Assembly: GCA_021774795.1 (NCBI GenBank)
Contig: JAJFIR010000047.1
Location: 1 to 64,000, forward strand
Origin: Emcibacteraceae bacterium
GTDB lineage: Bacteria; Pseudomonadota; Alphaproteobacteria; Sphingomonadales; Emcibacteraceae
DNA: 64,000 bases
Direction of reading: 5' to 3'
Shown here piece by piece: positions 36,134-44,613 of this stretch (positions are counted from its first letter, which is position 1; every line of letters starts with the position of its first letter). Both the position numbers and the translations under genes were made by a program. The notes below the pieces were generated by a model that did not search any database, had not been told where the DNA came from, and saw only the letters and a list, made by a program, of their open reading frames with translations.

Positions 36134-37108
36134 ATGCTAGTAGACAATTTCAATAGAAGTTTCCCCTATCTTCGCCTATCAATCACTGAAGTTTGCAATT
36201 TCAGTTGTCAATATTGTTTGCCCAATGGCTATCAAAAGACCGGAAAAGAACATTTTTTACGCATAGATGAAATCAACCGACTGGTTGACGCTTTTGTCGA
36301 GCTAGGTGTTTGGAAAATACGCCTTACAGGCGGTGAACCAACCATACGAAAGGATTTCACTGAAATTGCACAAATGATCGCATCTAAGCCCCAGGTTGAG
36401 ACTATGGCATTTACGACAAATGGCTACCGTTTAAAAGACCGTGCTCAAGAATGGTATGATGCAGGACTGAATGCCATAAATATCAGCATTGACAGTCTAA
36501 ATGCCAAAAATTTTCACCAAATAACCGGCCATAACAGAATGCAGGAAGTTCGCGACGGTATAGATAAAGCACTTGAAGTTGGGTTCGAAAAGGTGAAGAT
36601 TAATGTGGTTCTTTTAAAAGGTGTAAATGATGATGAGGTGGATCAATATCTGGCATATGTAAAAGATACTCCTGTGAGTGTTCGTTATATTGAATTGATG
36701 CAAACTGGCGATAATCTTACTTATTTTAATAAATTTCATCTCTCTGCTGATCATGTCAAAGATCAACTGGTGGACCGTGGTTGGGTTGAAAATATCCGTA
36801 CGCCGGGCGCAGGTCCGGCCGTTAACTTCACCCACTCCGACTACGCAGGATCGGTTGGCCTTATCGCACCATATTCAAAAGACTTTTGTACAGCGTGTAA
36901 TAGATTGAGAATTACTTCAACAGGTGATCTGCGTCTTTGCTTATTTGGAAATGTTGGTATTCCGCTTCGTCATATGCTTCAGGATGATGATCAAAAAGAA
37001 TCCCTTAAAGCTGCCATCAGAAAACAACTTGAATTTAAAGCTTCTTCTCATTTCCTGGCTATGGGTGATACTGGAATAATGACTAATCTCTCTTCTACCG
37101 GAGGATAA
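36134..37108 (+). CDS. moaA: GTP 3',8-cyclase MoaA
   Basis: A 324-residue radical SAM enzyme that starts molybdopterin synthesis by converting GTP to 3',8-cyclo-GTP. The N-terminal SAM cluster is CNFSCQYC (C-x3-C-x2-C, near residues 16-23). The second cluster is the C-terminal CTACNRLR...LRLC, and the protein ends in the conserved Gly-Gly (STGG). Its leader is a Moco riboswitch, so end-product control is likely. It supplies cofactor for enzymes such as the Soe-type oxidoreductase in this window. The next gene starts 3 bases after its stop. Confidence 0.95.
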   Translation: MLVDNFNRSFPYLRLSITEVCNFSCQYCLPNGYQKTGKEHFLRIDEINRLVDAFVELGVWKIRLTGGEPTIRKDFTEIAQMIASKPQVETMAFTTNGYRLKDRAQEWYDAGLNAINISIDSLNAKNFHQITGHNRMQEVRDGIDKALEVGFEKVKINVVLLKGVNDDEVDQYLAYVKDTPVSVRYIELMQTGDNLTYFNKFHLSADHVKDQLVDRGWVENIRTPGAGPAVNFTHSDYAGSVGLIAPYSKDFCTACNRLRITSTGDLRLCLFGNVGIPLRHMLQDDDQKESLKAAIRKQLEFKASSHFLAMGDTGIMTNLSSTGG

Positions 37109-37111
37109 GTT

Positions 37112-37444
37112 ATTAAAATCAGGTTTGAGCCAAATAAAACGAGTATTCGAATTGATAAAAATGAATTTCAGCGTTTAAAAGACAAGAAATTTTTGTCAGA
37201 ACAGACCCTGTTCCCAGGCGGCAATCACTTGAATTTTACATTAAGATTAGGCGACGAACAGTCATTTGACTTTGTCGAAAATGATATCCAATTCGTTTTA
37301 AAGCGTCGGAAAATTGAAAATCACAAACCCAGTAAAATTGGGCTTATTTTTGACTTCCCAACAGTGAACGATATGACGCATCGGGTCGTTTTTGAAGTCG
37401 ATATTAAGAAATCACCTCTAGGTGGAAAATCCAGAGTTATCTAG
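37112..37444 (+). CDS. small conserved protein after moaA, apparent ATT start
   Basis: About 110 residues if started at ATT 37112. The frame is open through KIRFEPNKTSIRIDKNEF (residues 2-19), and GGAGG (37100-37104) lies 7 bases before the ATT. The first in-frame standard start, TTG 37193, would cut off a well-formed beta-strand start of the type KIR...SIR...L known from a family of small proteins (DUF7009-like, from memory). Central motif LFPGGNHLNFTLRL. Probably co-translated with moaA. Function unknown. Confidence 0.65.
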   Translation: MKIRFEPNKTSIRIDKNEFQRLKDKKFLSEQTLFPGGNHLNFTLRLGDEQSFDFVENDIQFVLKRRKIENHKPSKIGLIFDFPTVNDMTHRVVFEVDIKKSPLGGKSRVI

Positions 37445-37552
37445 AAAATAATTTCCTTTTTATCATATAAAACAATAACTTAATAGTATTTTAAAACCGG
37501 ATAAATTATATTTAATACATCATATTTGCAAATCATTTATTTATGTTATATG

Positions 37553-37567
37553 ATAATGTTACATTAT
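37553..37567. promoter_or_regulatory. operator-like palindrome before the amine oxidase locus
   Basis: ATAATGT and ACATTAT flank a single T, a perfect 15-base dyad in the AT-rich leader 100 bases before the amine oxidase start. The 222-base gap from 37445 holds no gene. Symmetry and spacing suit a regulator dimer, but no regulator gene lies beside it. Confidence 0.3.
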
Positions 37568-37585
37568 ATGTGTAGAAAGTAAATC

Positions 37586-37635
37586 TTGGCTATTTCAATA
37601 TCCTTCACTATATGGAAAACTATTGAAATAGCTAA
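37586..37635 (+). promoter_or_regulatory. leader hairpin before the amine oxidase gene
   Basis: A 15-base-pair stem (37586-37600 with 37621-37635, one G-T pair) encloses a 20-base loop and is followed by AATTTTT (37636-37642), only about 30 bases before the ATG at 37667. It could be an attenuator or a terminator for upstream transcription; its position inside the likely 5' leader favours attenuation or read-through protection. Confidence 0.4.
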
Positions 37636-37666
37636 AATTTTTAAAGCATTATATTAAGGGAAAAAG

Positions 37667-39283
37667 ATGACGAAAATAGACAACCCGCAGCAAACGGAGA
37701 TGACAAAACGATCATTTTTGCAAACTGTCGGTATGGTTGGTGGTACCGCAGCAGTTATGACCGCAATGCGCGGCTGGGATATTGGTTTTGCTTCTGAAAT
37801 GGAGCGCCCTCCCGAGCTTTTATCAGATGGTAAAGGCAAAAAAGTTGTAATTCTTGGTTCAGGACTTGCCGGTATGGTACTTGCCTTTGAAATGAGCAAA
37901 AAGGGATACGACTGTCAGATTATTGAGGCACAGGATTATGCGGGCGGGCGATGCGTATCCGCACGCAAAGGTTCTGTCATTCAAGAGATTGGCGCAGATA
38001 AACAAGTTTGTAATTTTGCAGAGGGAAATTACATAAATTATGGCCCGTGGCGTATTCCAGCAGAGCATAAATCGACAATTTATTATTGTCAGACATTAGG
38101 TGTGCCCCTTGAAGTGATGATCAACAAGTCAAGCAAAGCTTATTATTACGCAGAAAATAAAGAAGGTCCGTTTAAAAATAGAAACATACGCCAGGGCGAT
38201 GTGGAAACCGACTTTAAAGGTTATGAAACGGAATTATTAGCAAAGGTCGCTGATCAGGGCGGGTTAGATCAGTTTGTAAAACCAGAAGATAAAGATAAAC
38301 TTCTTGAACACTTAAAGGCATCCGGCCTAATTGATAAAAAGGAGCTCAACTACCGGGCGAACCGTGCCCGCGGGCATAGTGCTTATCCGGGCGGCGGCAC
38401 GAATTTCGGAAAACTTTCTGATCCCTTTTCAATGGCAGAAGTTTTGTCGGTTCCGGAAGCGAGCCGAAATGAAACAGCCGACCATCCGGCCGTAATGTTT
38501 CAGGCGGTTGGTGGCATGGATCAAATTGCCCAAGGTTTGAGAAAAGCACTGAGCAGAAGAACAATCAGGTACAATTCTGAAGTAACAGACATAATTCAAG
38601 ACAATAATGGTGTTGAAATTACTTATAAAGACACAAAGTCAGGCAAGGTTAGAACTGAAAAAGGTGATTACGTTATTTCGACGATCCCTCTTGGTGTAAT
38701 ATCCAAAATCAATACCAATATGAGCGAAGAGTTTAGAAACTCATTAAAATCGACCCGCGGTACCACAGTTTGTAAGATAGGCATTGAAATGAACCGTCGT
38801 TTTTGGGAACAGGACGATATGATATATGGCGGCGTTTCAAAAACCGACATCCCGGGACACCGTCAAATAAGTTACCCTTCGGGTAATATTTTTGGACATG
38901 CGCATGGTGATACGGGTGTTCTTCTTGGATATTATCCAATCGGCGCGTCGTCAGTGCCAATAAGTAATTTGAGCATTAAAGAGCGAACAGATTTTGCAAT
39001 CGCGTGTGGTGAAAAAATTCATCCAGAAAATTATAAAAAACACTTCACCGGAGAAGCAATGTCGGTCGCATGGCATAAAATGGAATACGCAATGGCAGGA
39101 TGGCAGGCCTGGTCAAGTCGCGGACGAAAAAGGGCCTTTCCGATTATGCAAAAAGGCGACAATCGGATCTTTATTTCTGGTGACGCCGCGTCCCCGGCCC
39201 TTAGTGGCTGGATGGCTGGTGCTATCGAAGGCGCATGGTCTACCCTTGAGGTAATTGACAAGCGGGTTGCACAACAAACCTAA
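37667..39283 (+). CDS. Tat-exported flavin amine oxidase/dehydrogenase
   Basis: A 538-residue FAD enzyme of the monoamine oxidase family. An N-terminal twin-arginine-like signal (T-K14-R15-S-F-L-Q then a hydrophobic stretch) uses the KR variant. The FAD site is VVILGSGLAGM (GSGLAG 64-69) with IIEAQDYAGGR, and the C-terminal part has WQAWSSRGRKR and IFISGDAASPALSGWMAGAIEGA. Export and the cytochrome c gene 95 bases downstream suggest it passes electrons to cytochrome c rather than oxygen, as shown for nicotine oxidoreductase NicA2. The two exported RidA genes beyond suggest the product is an imine. Substrate unknown. Confidence 0.85.
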   Translation: MTKIDNPQQTEMTKRSFLQTVGMVGGTAAVMTAMRGWDIGFASEMERPPELLSDGKGKKVVILGSGLAGMVLAFEMSKKGYDCQIIEAQDYAGGRCVSARKGSVIQEIGADKQVCNFAEGNYINYGPWRIPAEHKSTIYYCQTLGVPLEVMINKSSKAYYYAENKEGPFKNRNIRQGDVETDFKGYETELLAKVADQGGLDQFVKPEDKDKLLEHLKASGLIDKKELNYRANRARGHSAYPGGGTNFGKLSDPFSMAEVLSVPEASRNETADHPAVMFQAVGGMDQIAQGLRKALSRRTIRYNSEVTDIIQDNNGVEITYKDTKSGKVRTEKGDYVISTIPLGVISKINTNMSEEFRNSLKSTRGTTVCKIGIEMNRRFWEQDDMIYGGVSKTDIPGHRQISYPSGNIFGHAHGDTGVLLGYYPIGASSVPISNLSIKERTDFAIACGEKIHPENYKKHFTGEAMSVAWHKMEYAMAGWQAWSSRGRKRAFPIMQKGDNRIFISGDAASPALSGWMAGAIEGAWSTLEVIDKRVAQQT

Positions 39284-39378
39284 TTTTTATAGATTAAAAT
39301 TGAGGACATAAAATCGTCATAAACTTTCAAAATATTCAAAAGTAGTAATGATTAAATACAAAAAAAAGTGTGGTTAAA

Positions 39379-39780
39379 ATGAAAAAAATTACAAAACAGT
39401 TAATCGTCATATGGGGTATAACAGCATTATTCACGTCAGCTTTTGCACAGGATATGGCCGGCGAAGGTGCGACTATTTACGAAGAATTCTGTGAAGCATG
39501 TCACCAACCTAACGGTGAAGGTTTCGAAGATACTTATCCTCCACTAAAGGATAACGAGTTCGTACTTGGTGACAAAGAGGAACTCATATACCTGATGCTC
39601 GAAGGCCGGGCAGGAATGCCTACTTTCATTGCTGATCTTGACGTAGAGCAGCTTACAACTATTGTCAATTATATTAGAAGTAGTTGGGGTAATAAAGCGG
39701 ACGCAATTGAGCAAGCACAAATGGATGAAGCATATGAGTTTATCGCCGAAGAAGATGACGGGTTTGGTGGAGGAAACTAG
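39379..39780 (+). CDS. periplasmic cytochrome c
   Basis: A 133-residue soluble class I cytochrome c from ATG 39379 (a GTG three codons upstream is the alternative; neither has a good ribosome site). Signal peptide with cleavage after AFA/Q (residue 23). Haem motif C38-E-A-C41-H42; the distal Met is likely in GRAGMPTF. The C-terminal tail is acidic (EAYEFIAEEDDGFGGG). It lies between the amine oxidase and the RidA genes on the same strand and is the natural electron acceptor of the oxidase. Confidence 0.88.
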   Translation: MKKITKQLIVIWGITALFTSAFAQDMAGEGATIYEEFCEACHQPNGEGFEDTYPPLKDNEFVLGDKEELIYLMLEGRAGMPTFIADLDVEQLTTIVNYIRSSWGNKADAIEQAQMDEAYEFIAEEDDGFGGGN

Positions 39781-39901
39781 CTCTGATTAATGTTTGCTTT
39801 ACGATAATTCGAGAAATCATTGCTAAAAAAAAAGAATCCATTAATCTAACCACCGAAGGTGCTCTATGAGTACTTGAAGAAAAATTTCAAGGGAGATAAT
39901 C

Positions 39902-40423
39902 ATGTCAAAGCTCACTAAATTTGCTGCTGCACTTATTATCAGTGGAGTTGCAACACTTACTGCTAACGCGCAAATGATCGAAAGATCAAGTAAAGGGTTT
40001 CTTGATCCGGGAATTGCAATCCCTGTAGGAGCTGAGACCTATTATATGAGTGGTAAGGGAAATCATGCATGGGGCGAAGGCTGCATGACACGAGATGAAC
40101 GCGCTGCAAAAGGTGACGAATGCAAACCGGGCGATATGTATGAACAAGGAAAAGCCGTTTTTGCTGCCTTCAAAACTCAACTCGAAGAAGCTGGCTGGTC
40201 ACTTAGCGATGTTGTAATGCTTCGCATTTATGGTGTGCCGGGCGAGGATGGTAAAGTTGATTCTGCCGCTTTCAATAAAGCGTACCGCGAATATTTCGGA
40301 GAAGATTCGACAAGTGGTAACACAAATCTACCGTCACGCACTTTCGTGGGAATCCACTCTCTTGTGGTGCCAGGATGGTTGGTTGAAGTGGAAGCTCGCG
40401 CCATTCGTATGCCTAAACAGTAA
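39902..40423 (+). CDS. exported RidA-family protein, copy 1
   Basis: A 173-residue member of the RidA/YjgF family with a signal peptide (cleavage after ANA/Q, about residue 23), which is uncommon for this normally cytosolic enamine/imine deaminase. The trimer-forming core and the active-site Arg in LPSRTFVGIHSL (near residue 145) are kept, and GWLVEVEARAI is the closing strand. An insertion with two Cys (GCMTRDE, DECKPGD) could form a disulfide. Expected to hydrolyse imines released by the oxidase. 18 bases before the second copy. Confidence 0.88.
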   Translation: MSKLTKFAAALIISGVATLTANAQMIERSSKGFLDPGIAIPVGAETYYMSGKGNHAWGEGCMTRDERAAKGDECKPGDMYEQGKAVFAAFKTQLEEAGWSLSDVVMLRIYGVPGEDGKVDSAAFNKAYREYFGEDSTSGNTNLPSRTFVGIHSLVVPGWLVEVEARAIRMPKQ

Positions 40424-40441
40424 ATTCCAAAGGAGAAAATA

Positions 40442-40954
40442 ATGCCTAAACTAAATAAAATCATCACCGCTATTGCACTTGGCAGCGCAATGGTTCTGGG
40501 AACAGTGTTTTCAGCAGCGGCACAAGACGCCATAAAACGTAACGATGAAGGGCGCATGTTCTATTCAACGATCGAAGTACCAGCACATGCCGATACACTA
40601 TATGTAAGTGGTAAAGGCCCGGGTGCTCTAAACCCGGACGCCCCACGTGCTGAGCGCACATACGGCGATACCGAAACACAAGCACGCAGCACCTTCAACA
40701 GCATTAAAATGGCTATTGAAAAAGCCGGTTGGAGCATCAGCGATGTTGTAATGGCCCGTGTTTATCTTGTCGCTGACCCATCAATGGGCAAAATGGATTT
40801 CTCCGGATTTAATAAAGCATTCCTCGAGTTCTTTGGAACAGAAGATCAACCGAACAAGCCGGTTCGTGCCGTTGTTGAAGTTGCAGGACTTGCTGTTGAC
40901 GGATGGCTTATTGAAGTTGACGTTCGTGCGCAAAGAATGCCGTCCGGAAACTAA
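40442..40954 (+). CDS. exported RidA-family protein, copy 2
   Basis: A 170-residue paralogue of the preceding protein with its own signal peptide (cleavage after AAA/Q, about residue 28). The active-site Arg is in KPVRAVVEVAGL and the last strand is GWLIEVDVRAQRM. It lacks the Cys insertion of copy 1. AAAGGAGA lies 8 bases before its ATG, a strong ribosome site. Two different copies may form a heterotrimer or have different substrates. Followed by a terminator. Confidence 0.88.
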   Translation: MPKLNKIITAIALGSAMVLGTVFSAAAQDAIKRNDEGRMFYSTIEVPAHADTLYVSGKGPGALNPDAPRAERTYGDTETQARSTFNSIKMAIEKAGWSISDVVMARVYLVADPSMGKMDFSGFNKAFLEFFGTEDQPNKPVRAVVEVAGLAVDGWLIEVDVRAQRMPSGN

Positions 40955-40984
40955 TAATTTAAGATTTATATCTTGATTTACACG

Positions 40985-41017
40985 AAAAAGGCGCCAGTTA
41001 ACTTCAGCGTCTTTTTT
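40985..41017. terminator. bidirectional terminator after the RidA genes
   Basis: AAAAAGGCGC (40985-40994) pairs with GCGTCTTTTT (41007-41016), one G-T pair, 12-base loop, T-runs on both strands. It ends the amine oxidation unit and the convergent VOC lipoprotein gene. Confidence 0.85.
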
Positions 41018-41024
41018 ATTTACT

Positions 41025-42296
41025 TTAGTCTATATTCCACTGGAAAAATTCAATGGTATATCCGCCGGGATCACGAATAAGAAATGCTCTGATCGGCGCA
41101 GCGGTACTGTTATAAATCTCATGTTCAATTTTAATGTTCTTTGCATTTTTAATAGCACCGTACCAACGATCAACTGCTTTTGATACAATGCTGACCATTA
41201 CCGCGCTTTCTTTATTGGGGTGATGAAAGCCGCCGTCGCTGTCCTTAACCACACCGACAAATGCCGTTTCAGTCAGCTTGTAAATTTTCACCCAGACATC
41301 ATCAAACGTTGCTTCCAGTTTGAGATCATTGCCATAAAACGCCACGGCCTTATCAAAATCTTCGACACTATAATAAAGCATGGTAATCTGCTCATCAATT
41401 TTTGGTAAATCCATTGTCCCTGTTAAACTCCTGTCTGTTTGGCCCTTGTCCATTTGCACGGGTAAAGCTGTACAATCATTTTGACTGTCGCCACTGGTAT
41501 TAAAATCAAGAAAGGATGTTGATGCATATGTCGCTATGGTCGGAACATTACCCACGTAATTTGTGTCCATGACGGCGTGCTCCACGGAAACCTGATAAAC
41601 TTCGCCAGGGTTAAACAAATCACTGCTAATAGTCACTTGCTGATCAGCGTATGTTAAATGTTCACCGCCACCGAATGGAACGCCACTATGCGAAATTTTT
41701 TCACCCTTACAATTGCCAACTACGGCGAAAATTAAATCGTCAACAAATCCATTTTCGTCTGGACCACCTTCGTTGAACGGCGTCCACAAAATCACCAGGT
41801 CTTGATCTGGATCGATTAAAGCACCGGATGCATCCAAACCATTTTGACTTAACGTAATAATCGGTGAAGCGGGAATTCGTGTTTTACCATCATCCTTTTG
41901 CGACATAACCACTGGGATATGAAGCGTATTTCCACTGCTTTCTGTGTATTCAAACATATACTCGCCGTTGGGATAAAGCGCGTTCAAGTCTACTTCAGTG
42001 CTATAACGTCCGCCATGGGTTTCTAGAACCGCCGGATGATCAGCGAAATTCATAGTATCAATAGCAGGGTTACTCAACGTCCCATCTATCACATGACCGC
42101 CTTCCTTGACGAATATTTCTGCAAAGAAATGATAATTTATCATTTCCTGGCTTGCATTATCAGTCTGTCTATAGTTGGCTGTTTTGCCAACAACAAGAAA
42201 CTGCGTGTCCTGGCTGTTTATTTCACTTTCCTGTGCGCAAGCTGCAAGTGAAACAAGCGGTATCGTTAATATTGGTGCCAACCAGTTTTTTATCAT
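41025..42296 (-). CDS. lipoprotein with C-terminal glyoxalase/VOC domain
   Basis: A 423-residue protein with a lipoprotein signal (lipobox SLAAC, Cys at about 20). The first 285 residues are beta-rich and I do not recognise them; they include GGHVIDGTL, YSTEVDLNALYPNGEYMFEY and VVGNCKGEK segments resembling extracellular adhesion-type folds. The last 130 residues form a VOC domain: MLYYSVEDFDKAVAFYGNDLKL, then RAFLIRDPGGYTIEFFQW with the metal-type Glu. Role unknown. Divergent from the rhodanese-MtnA operon. Confidence 0.75.
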   Translation of the reverse strand: MIKNWLAPILTIPLVSLAACAQESEINSQDTQFLVVGKTANYRQTDNASQEMINYHFFAEIFVKEGGHVIDGTLSNPAIDTMNFADHPAVLETHGGRYSTEVDLNALYPNGEYMFEYTESSGNTLHIPVVMSQKDDGKTRIPASPIITLSQNGLDASGALIDPDQDLVILWTPFNEGGPDENGFVDDLIFAVVGNCKGEKISHSGVPFGGGEHLTYADQQVTISSDLFNPGEVYQVSVEHAVMDTNYVGNVPTIATYASTSFLDFNTSGDSQNDCTALPVQMDKGQTDRSLTGTMDLPKIDEQITMLYYSVEDFDKAVAFYGNDLKLEATFDDVWVKIYKLTETAFVGVVKDSDGGFHHPNKESAVMVSIVSKAVDRWYGAIKNAKNIKIEHEIYNSTAAPIRAFLIRDPGGYTIEFFQWNID

Positions 42297-42324
42297 CCTC
42301 TATTCCCAAATTTTTGTTTTATCT

Positions 42325-42342
42325 ATATGGTCAGAACCATAT
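42325..42342. promoter_or_regulatory. palindrome in the divergent promoter region
   Basis: ATATGGT (42325-42331) and ACCATAT (42336-42342) flank CAGA, a perfect 18-base dyad midway between the divergent starts at 42296 and 42371. A candidate operator controlling the methylthio-salvage operon, the VOC lipoprotein gene, or both. Confidence 0.35.
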
Positions 42343-42370
42343 CTTAAAATAACGGATAAATAAAAGCCAA

Positions 42371-43786
42371 ATGACAAAAACAACGAAGGAAATGGTCGAA
42401 AGCGCCAACAAGGAAATCAAAACGATCTCAGTTGACGAAGCCAAACTAGCACTAAACGATCCAGGAACGACTTTTGTCGACATTCGCGATATTCGGGAAC
42501 TTCAGGCAGAGGGAACCATACCCGGTGCCTTTCACATGCCACGTGGAATGACAGAATTTTGGGTTGATCCACAAAGCCCCTATTACAAAAAAATCTTTTC
42601 ATCAGGAAACAATTTTGTCCTGTATTGCAAATCGGGCTGGAGAAGCGCGCTTGCCACTAAGGCAGCGCAGGATGTGGGTCTTAAAAATGTCGCCCATATA
42701 GACGGAGGCTATTCTGCATGGGCAGAAACCGGCGGTGCAACAGTTGAAAAATCTCGCGGCAAATCCCCCGCCGCCAAGGAAGGCATATATGAGCTGCTAC
42801 CATTTGTGGTTAATCCAACAAATATTTCTCGCTTTGAAAATGGCAGAGTATTGATCGGAAACAGAAGCAAATATCCGTTCGAGCAATCCTTCGTAACTTG
42901 TAATAATGTTGAAGAAGTTGCGCAGGCAATAAAAGACATGGTGACACAAGGTGCTGGTCCGTGGATGGCCGCTGCAAATGCGTTGAGACTTGTTGCCAGT
43001 AACGGAAGTGATGAACTTAAAAGGGCGAGAGACACACTCGTTGCTACCCGCCCAACCAACACAGCAATGAAACTTCGGCTTGATGATATTTTGGATGCCG
43101 CACATGCCGCTGAAGAGCTCGGAACCAACGTCGATGAAGCGATCACCAATAAAATAGACGCGATCATAAGCACACTTTATGATAACTATGCTTTGCGCGC
43201 CCGGGCCATGGCTGATTTAATTGAAGATGGCGACGGTATTCTAACTATGTGTTTTGCTGAGGCTGGATTTTTGCTCGCCCTTGCTCTGGCAAAAAGGGAT
43301 GGTAAAAATCTCACTGCATATGTTCCCGAAACAAGGCCGTATTTGCAGGGCGCCAAGCTAACCGCGCCAAGCATTCATGAGCTGGGGGTTAAAGTAAACC
43401 TGATCACCGATAACATGCCGGCACACATTATGTCGGAAGGCAATATTCAGAAATATATCACCGCCGCGGACTTAATCACCGTCGATGGGCATGTGTGTAA
43501 TAAAATCGGTACTTACCAGAATGCGATCACCGCCCACGCCCATGATATTCCGTTTTTTGCGTTCGCGTGGGGCCGTGATGATGAAAAACAAGTACGCAGC
43601 GATGTTGAGATTGAAGAACGCGACCCCGCCGAAATAAGGCAGGCACTGGGCACGCCAACCACCATTGACGCCATAGACGCCCGATACCCGACATTCGATA
43701 TCACCCCGCCCAAATATGTGGCGGGCGTGGTTACGGTAAACGGCGTGGTCAGCCCCTACACATTAAAAAATTATAAAAACTGGTAA
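42371..43786 (+). CDS. rhodanese domain fused to MtnA-like sugar-phosphate isomerase
   Basis: A 471-residue fusion. Residues about 15-125 are a rhodanese with active loop C86-K-S-G-W-R91. Residues about 138-471 belong to the eIF2B/MtnA family: RPTNTAMK near 227-234 (RPTAVN in MtnA), the catalytic Cys C294 in GILTMCFAEAG, ETRPYLQGAKLTA near 320-332, ITDNMPA near 345-351, the catalytic Asp D367 and NKIGTY near 377-382. Usual MtnA motifs are altered: THCNAG reads TMCFAEAG and GADRIAxNGD reads AADLITVDGH. It probably isomerises 5-methylthioribose-1-phosphate or a related 5-deoxypentose-1-phosphate; MTA phosphorylase follows 13 bases downstream. Confidence 0.85.
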   Translation: MTKTTKEMVESANKEIKTISVDEAKLALNDPGTTFVDIRDIRELQAEGTIPGAFHMPRGMTEFWVDPQSPYYKKIFSSGNNFVLYCKSGWRSALATKAAQDVGLKNVAHIDGGYSAWAETGGATVEKSRGKSPAAKEGIYELLPFVVNPTNISRFENGRVLIGNRSKYPFEQSFVTCNNVEEVAQAIKDMVTQGAGPWMAAANALRLVASNGSDELKRARDTLVATRPTNTAMKLRLDDILDAAHAAEELGTNVDEAITNKIDAIISTLYDNYALRARAMADLIEDGDGILTMCFAEAGFLLALALAKRDGKNLTAYVPETRPYLQGAKLTAPSIHELGVKVNLITDNMPAHIMSEGNIQKYITAADLITVDGHVCNKIGTYQNAITAHAHDIPFFAFAWGRDDEKQVRSDVEIEERDPAEIRQALGTPTTIDAIDARYPTFDITPPKYVAGVVTVNGVVSPYTLKNYKNW

Positions 43787-43799
43787 AAAGGAAATCAAT

Positions 43800-44552
43800 A
43801 TGACCGTTGCAATTCTTGGCGGCACAGGAATATATAACCTGCCGGGTATAGAGGTAGACGCAAAGCAAGTGAGCAATCAATATGGCACGGCGCAGGTTTA
43901 TTTAGGCAAAGGCGCGCATTCGGATGTTGTGTTCCTGACCCGGCACGGCATTAAACACACCACCCCGCCCCATAAAGTTAATTACCGTGCCAACATTAAG
44001 GCATTAAAAGATTTAGGCGTGACACGGATTATGGCGACATATGCCGTGGGGGCGATTACCACGGGCTATCCGGTGATGGAGCTGGGGGTGCTGCGGGATT
44101 TTCTTGATTTTACATCAGGGCGGGAATTTTCATTTTTTGATGAGATTGAACGCGGGGTCGGCCATGTGGAAATGAGCGCACCATTTTGTGCGGTGATGAG
44201 CGCGAAGATATTGGAGCTCGGGACCAAGCATAATATTAAATGCCACGACGGGGCGACATATGTGGCGACAAACGGCCCGCGCTTTGAAAGCCCGGCGGAA
44301 ATTAAAATGTATCAAATGCTCGGCGGGGATGTGGTTGGCATGACCGCCTGCCCGGAAATATATCTTGCCGGGGAATTGGGGATGAGCTTCGCCGCCGTGG
44401 CGCTGCCGATAAACCTCGCGGCGGGACTGGAAGAAAAAATTACCATCGTCGAAGATAATATTGAAGACGTGCGGGGCAACATGATCAATTTAATGCTGGA
44501 CGTATTAAAAAGCACCAGCGACGATGAATGTCACATTCCGAAGTTACTTTAG
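43800..44552 (+). CDS. mtnP: S-methyl-5'-thioadenosine phosphorylase
   Basis: A 250-residue nucleoside phosphorylase of the MTAP/PNP-II family, which splits methylthioadenosine into adenine and 5-methylthioribose-1-phosphate. Motifs: ILGGTGIYNLPG near residues 4-15, TRHGIKHTTPPHKVNYRANI near 47-66 (phosphate and ribose contacts), NGPRFESPAEI near 159-169 and GMTACPEIYLAGELGM near 181-196. It is about 40 residues shorter than typical human-like MTAP. Its product is the expected substrate of the fusion protein upstream. Confidence 0.92.
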   Translation: MTVAILGGTGIYNLPGIEVDAKQVSNQYGTAQVYLGKGAHSDVVFLTRHGIKHTTPPHKVNYRANIKALKDLGVTRIMATYAVGAITTGYPVMELGVLRDFLDFTSGREFSFFDEIERGVGHVEMSAPFCAVMSAKILELGTKHNIKCHDGATYVATNGPRFESPAEIKMYQMLGGDVVGMTACPEIYLAGELGMSFAAVALPINLAAGLEEKITIVEDNIEDVRGNMINLMLDVLKSTSDDECHIPKLL

Positions 44553-44613
44553 GCCAAAATTGCTTTAAGCGATATTTAGAAACCAGTAATGACCACAGAA
44601 ACGAGCAGACAAA

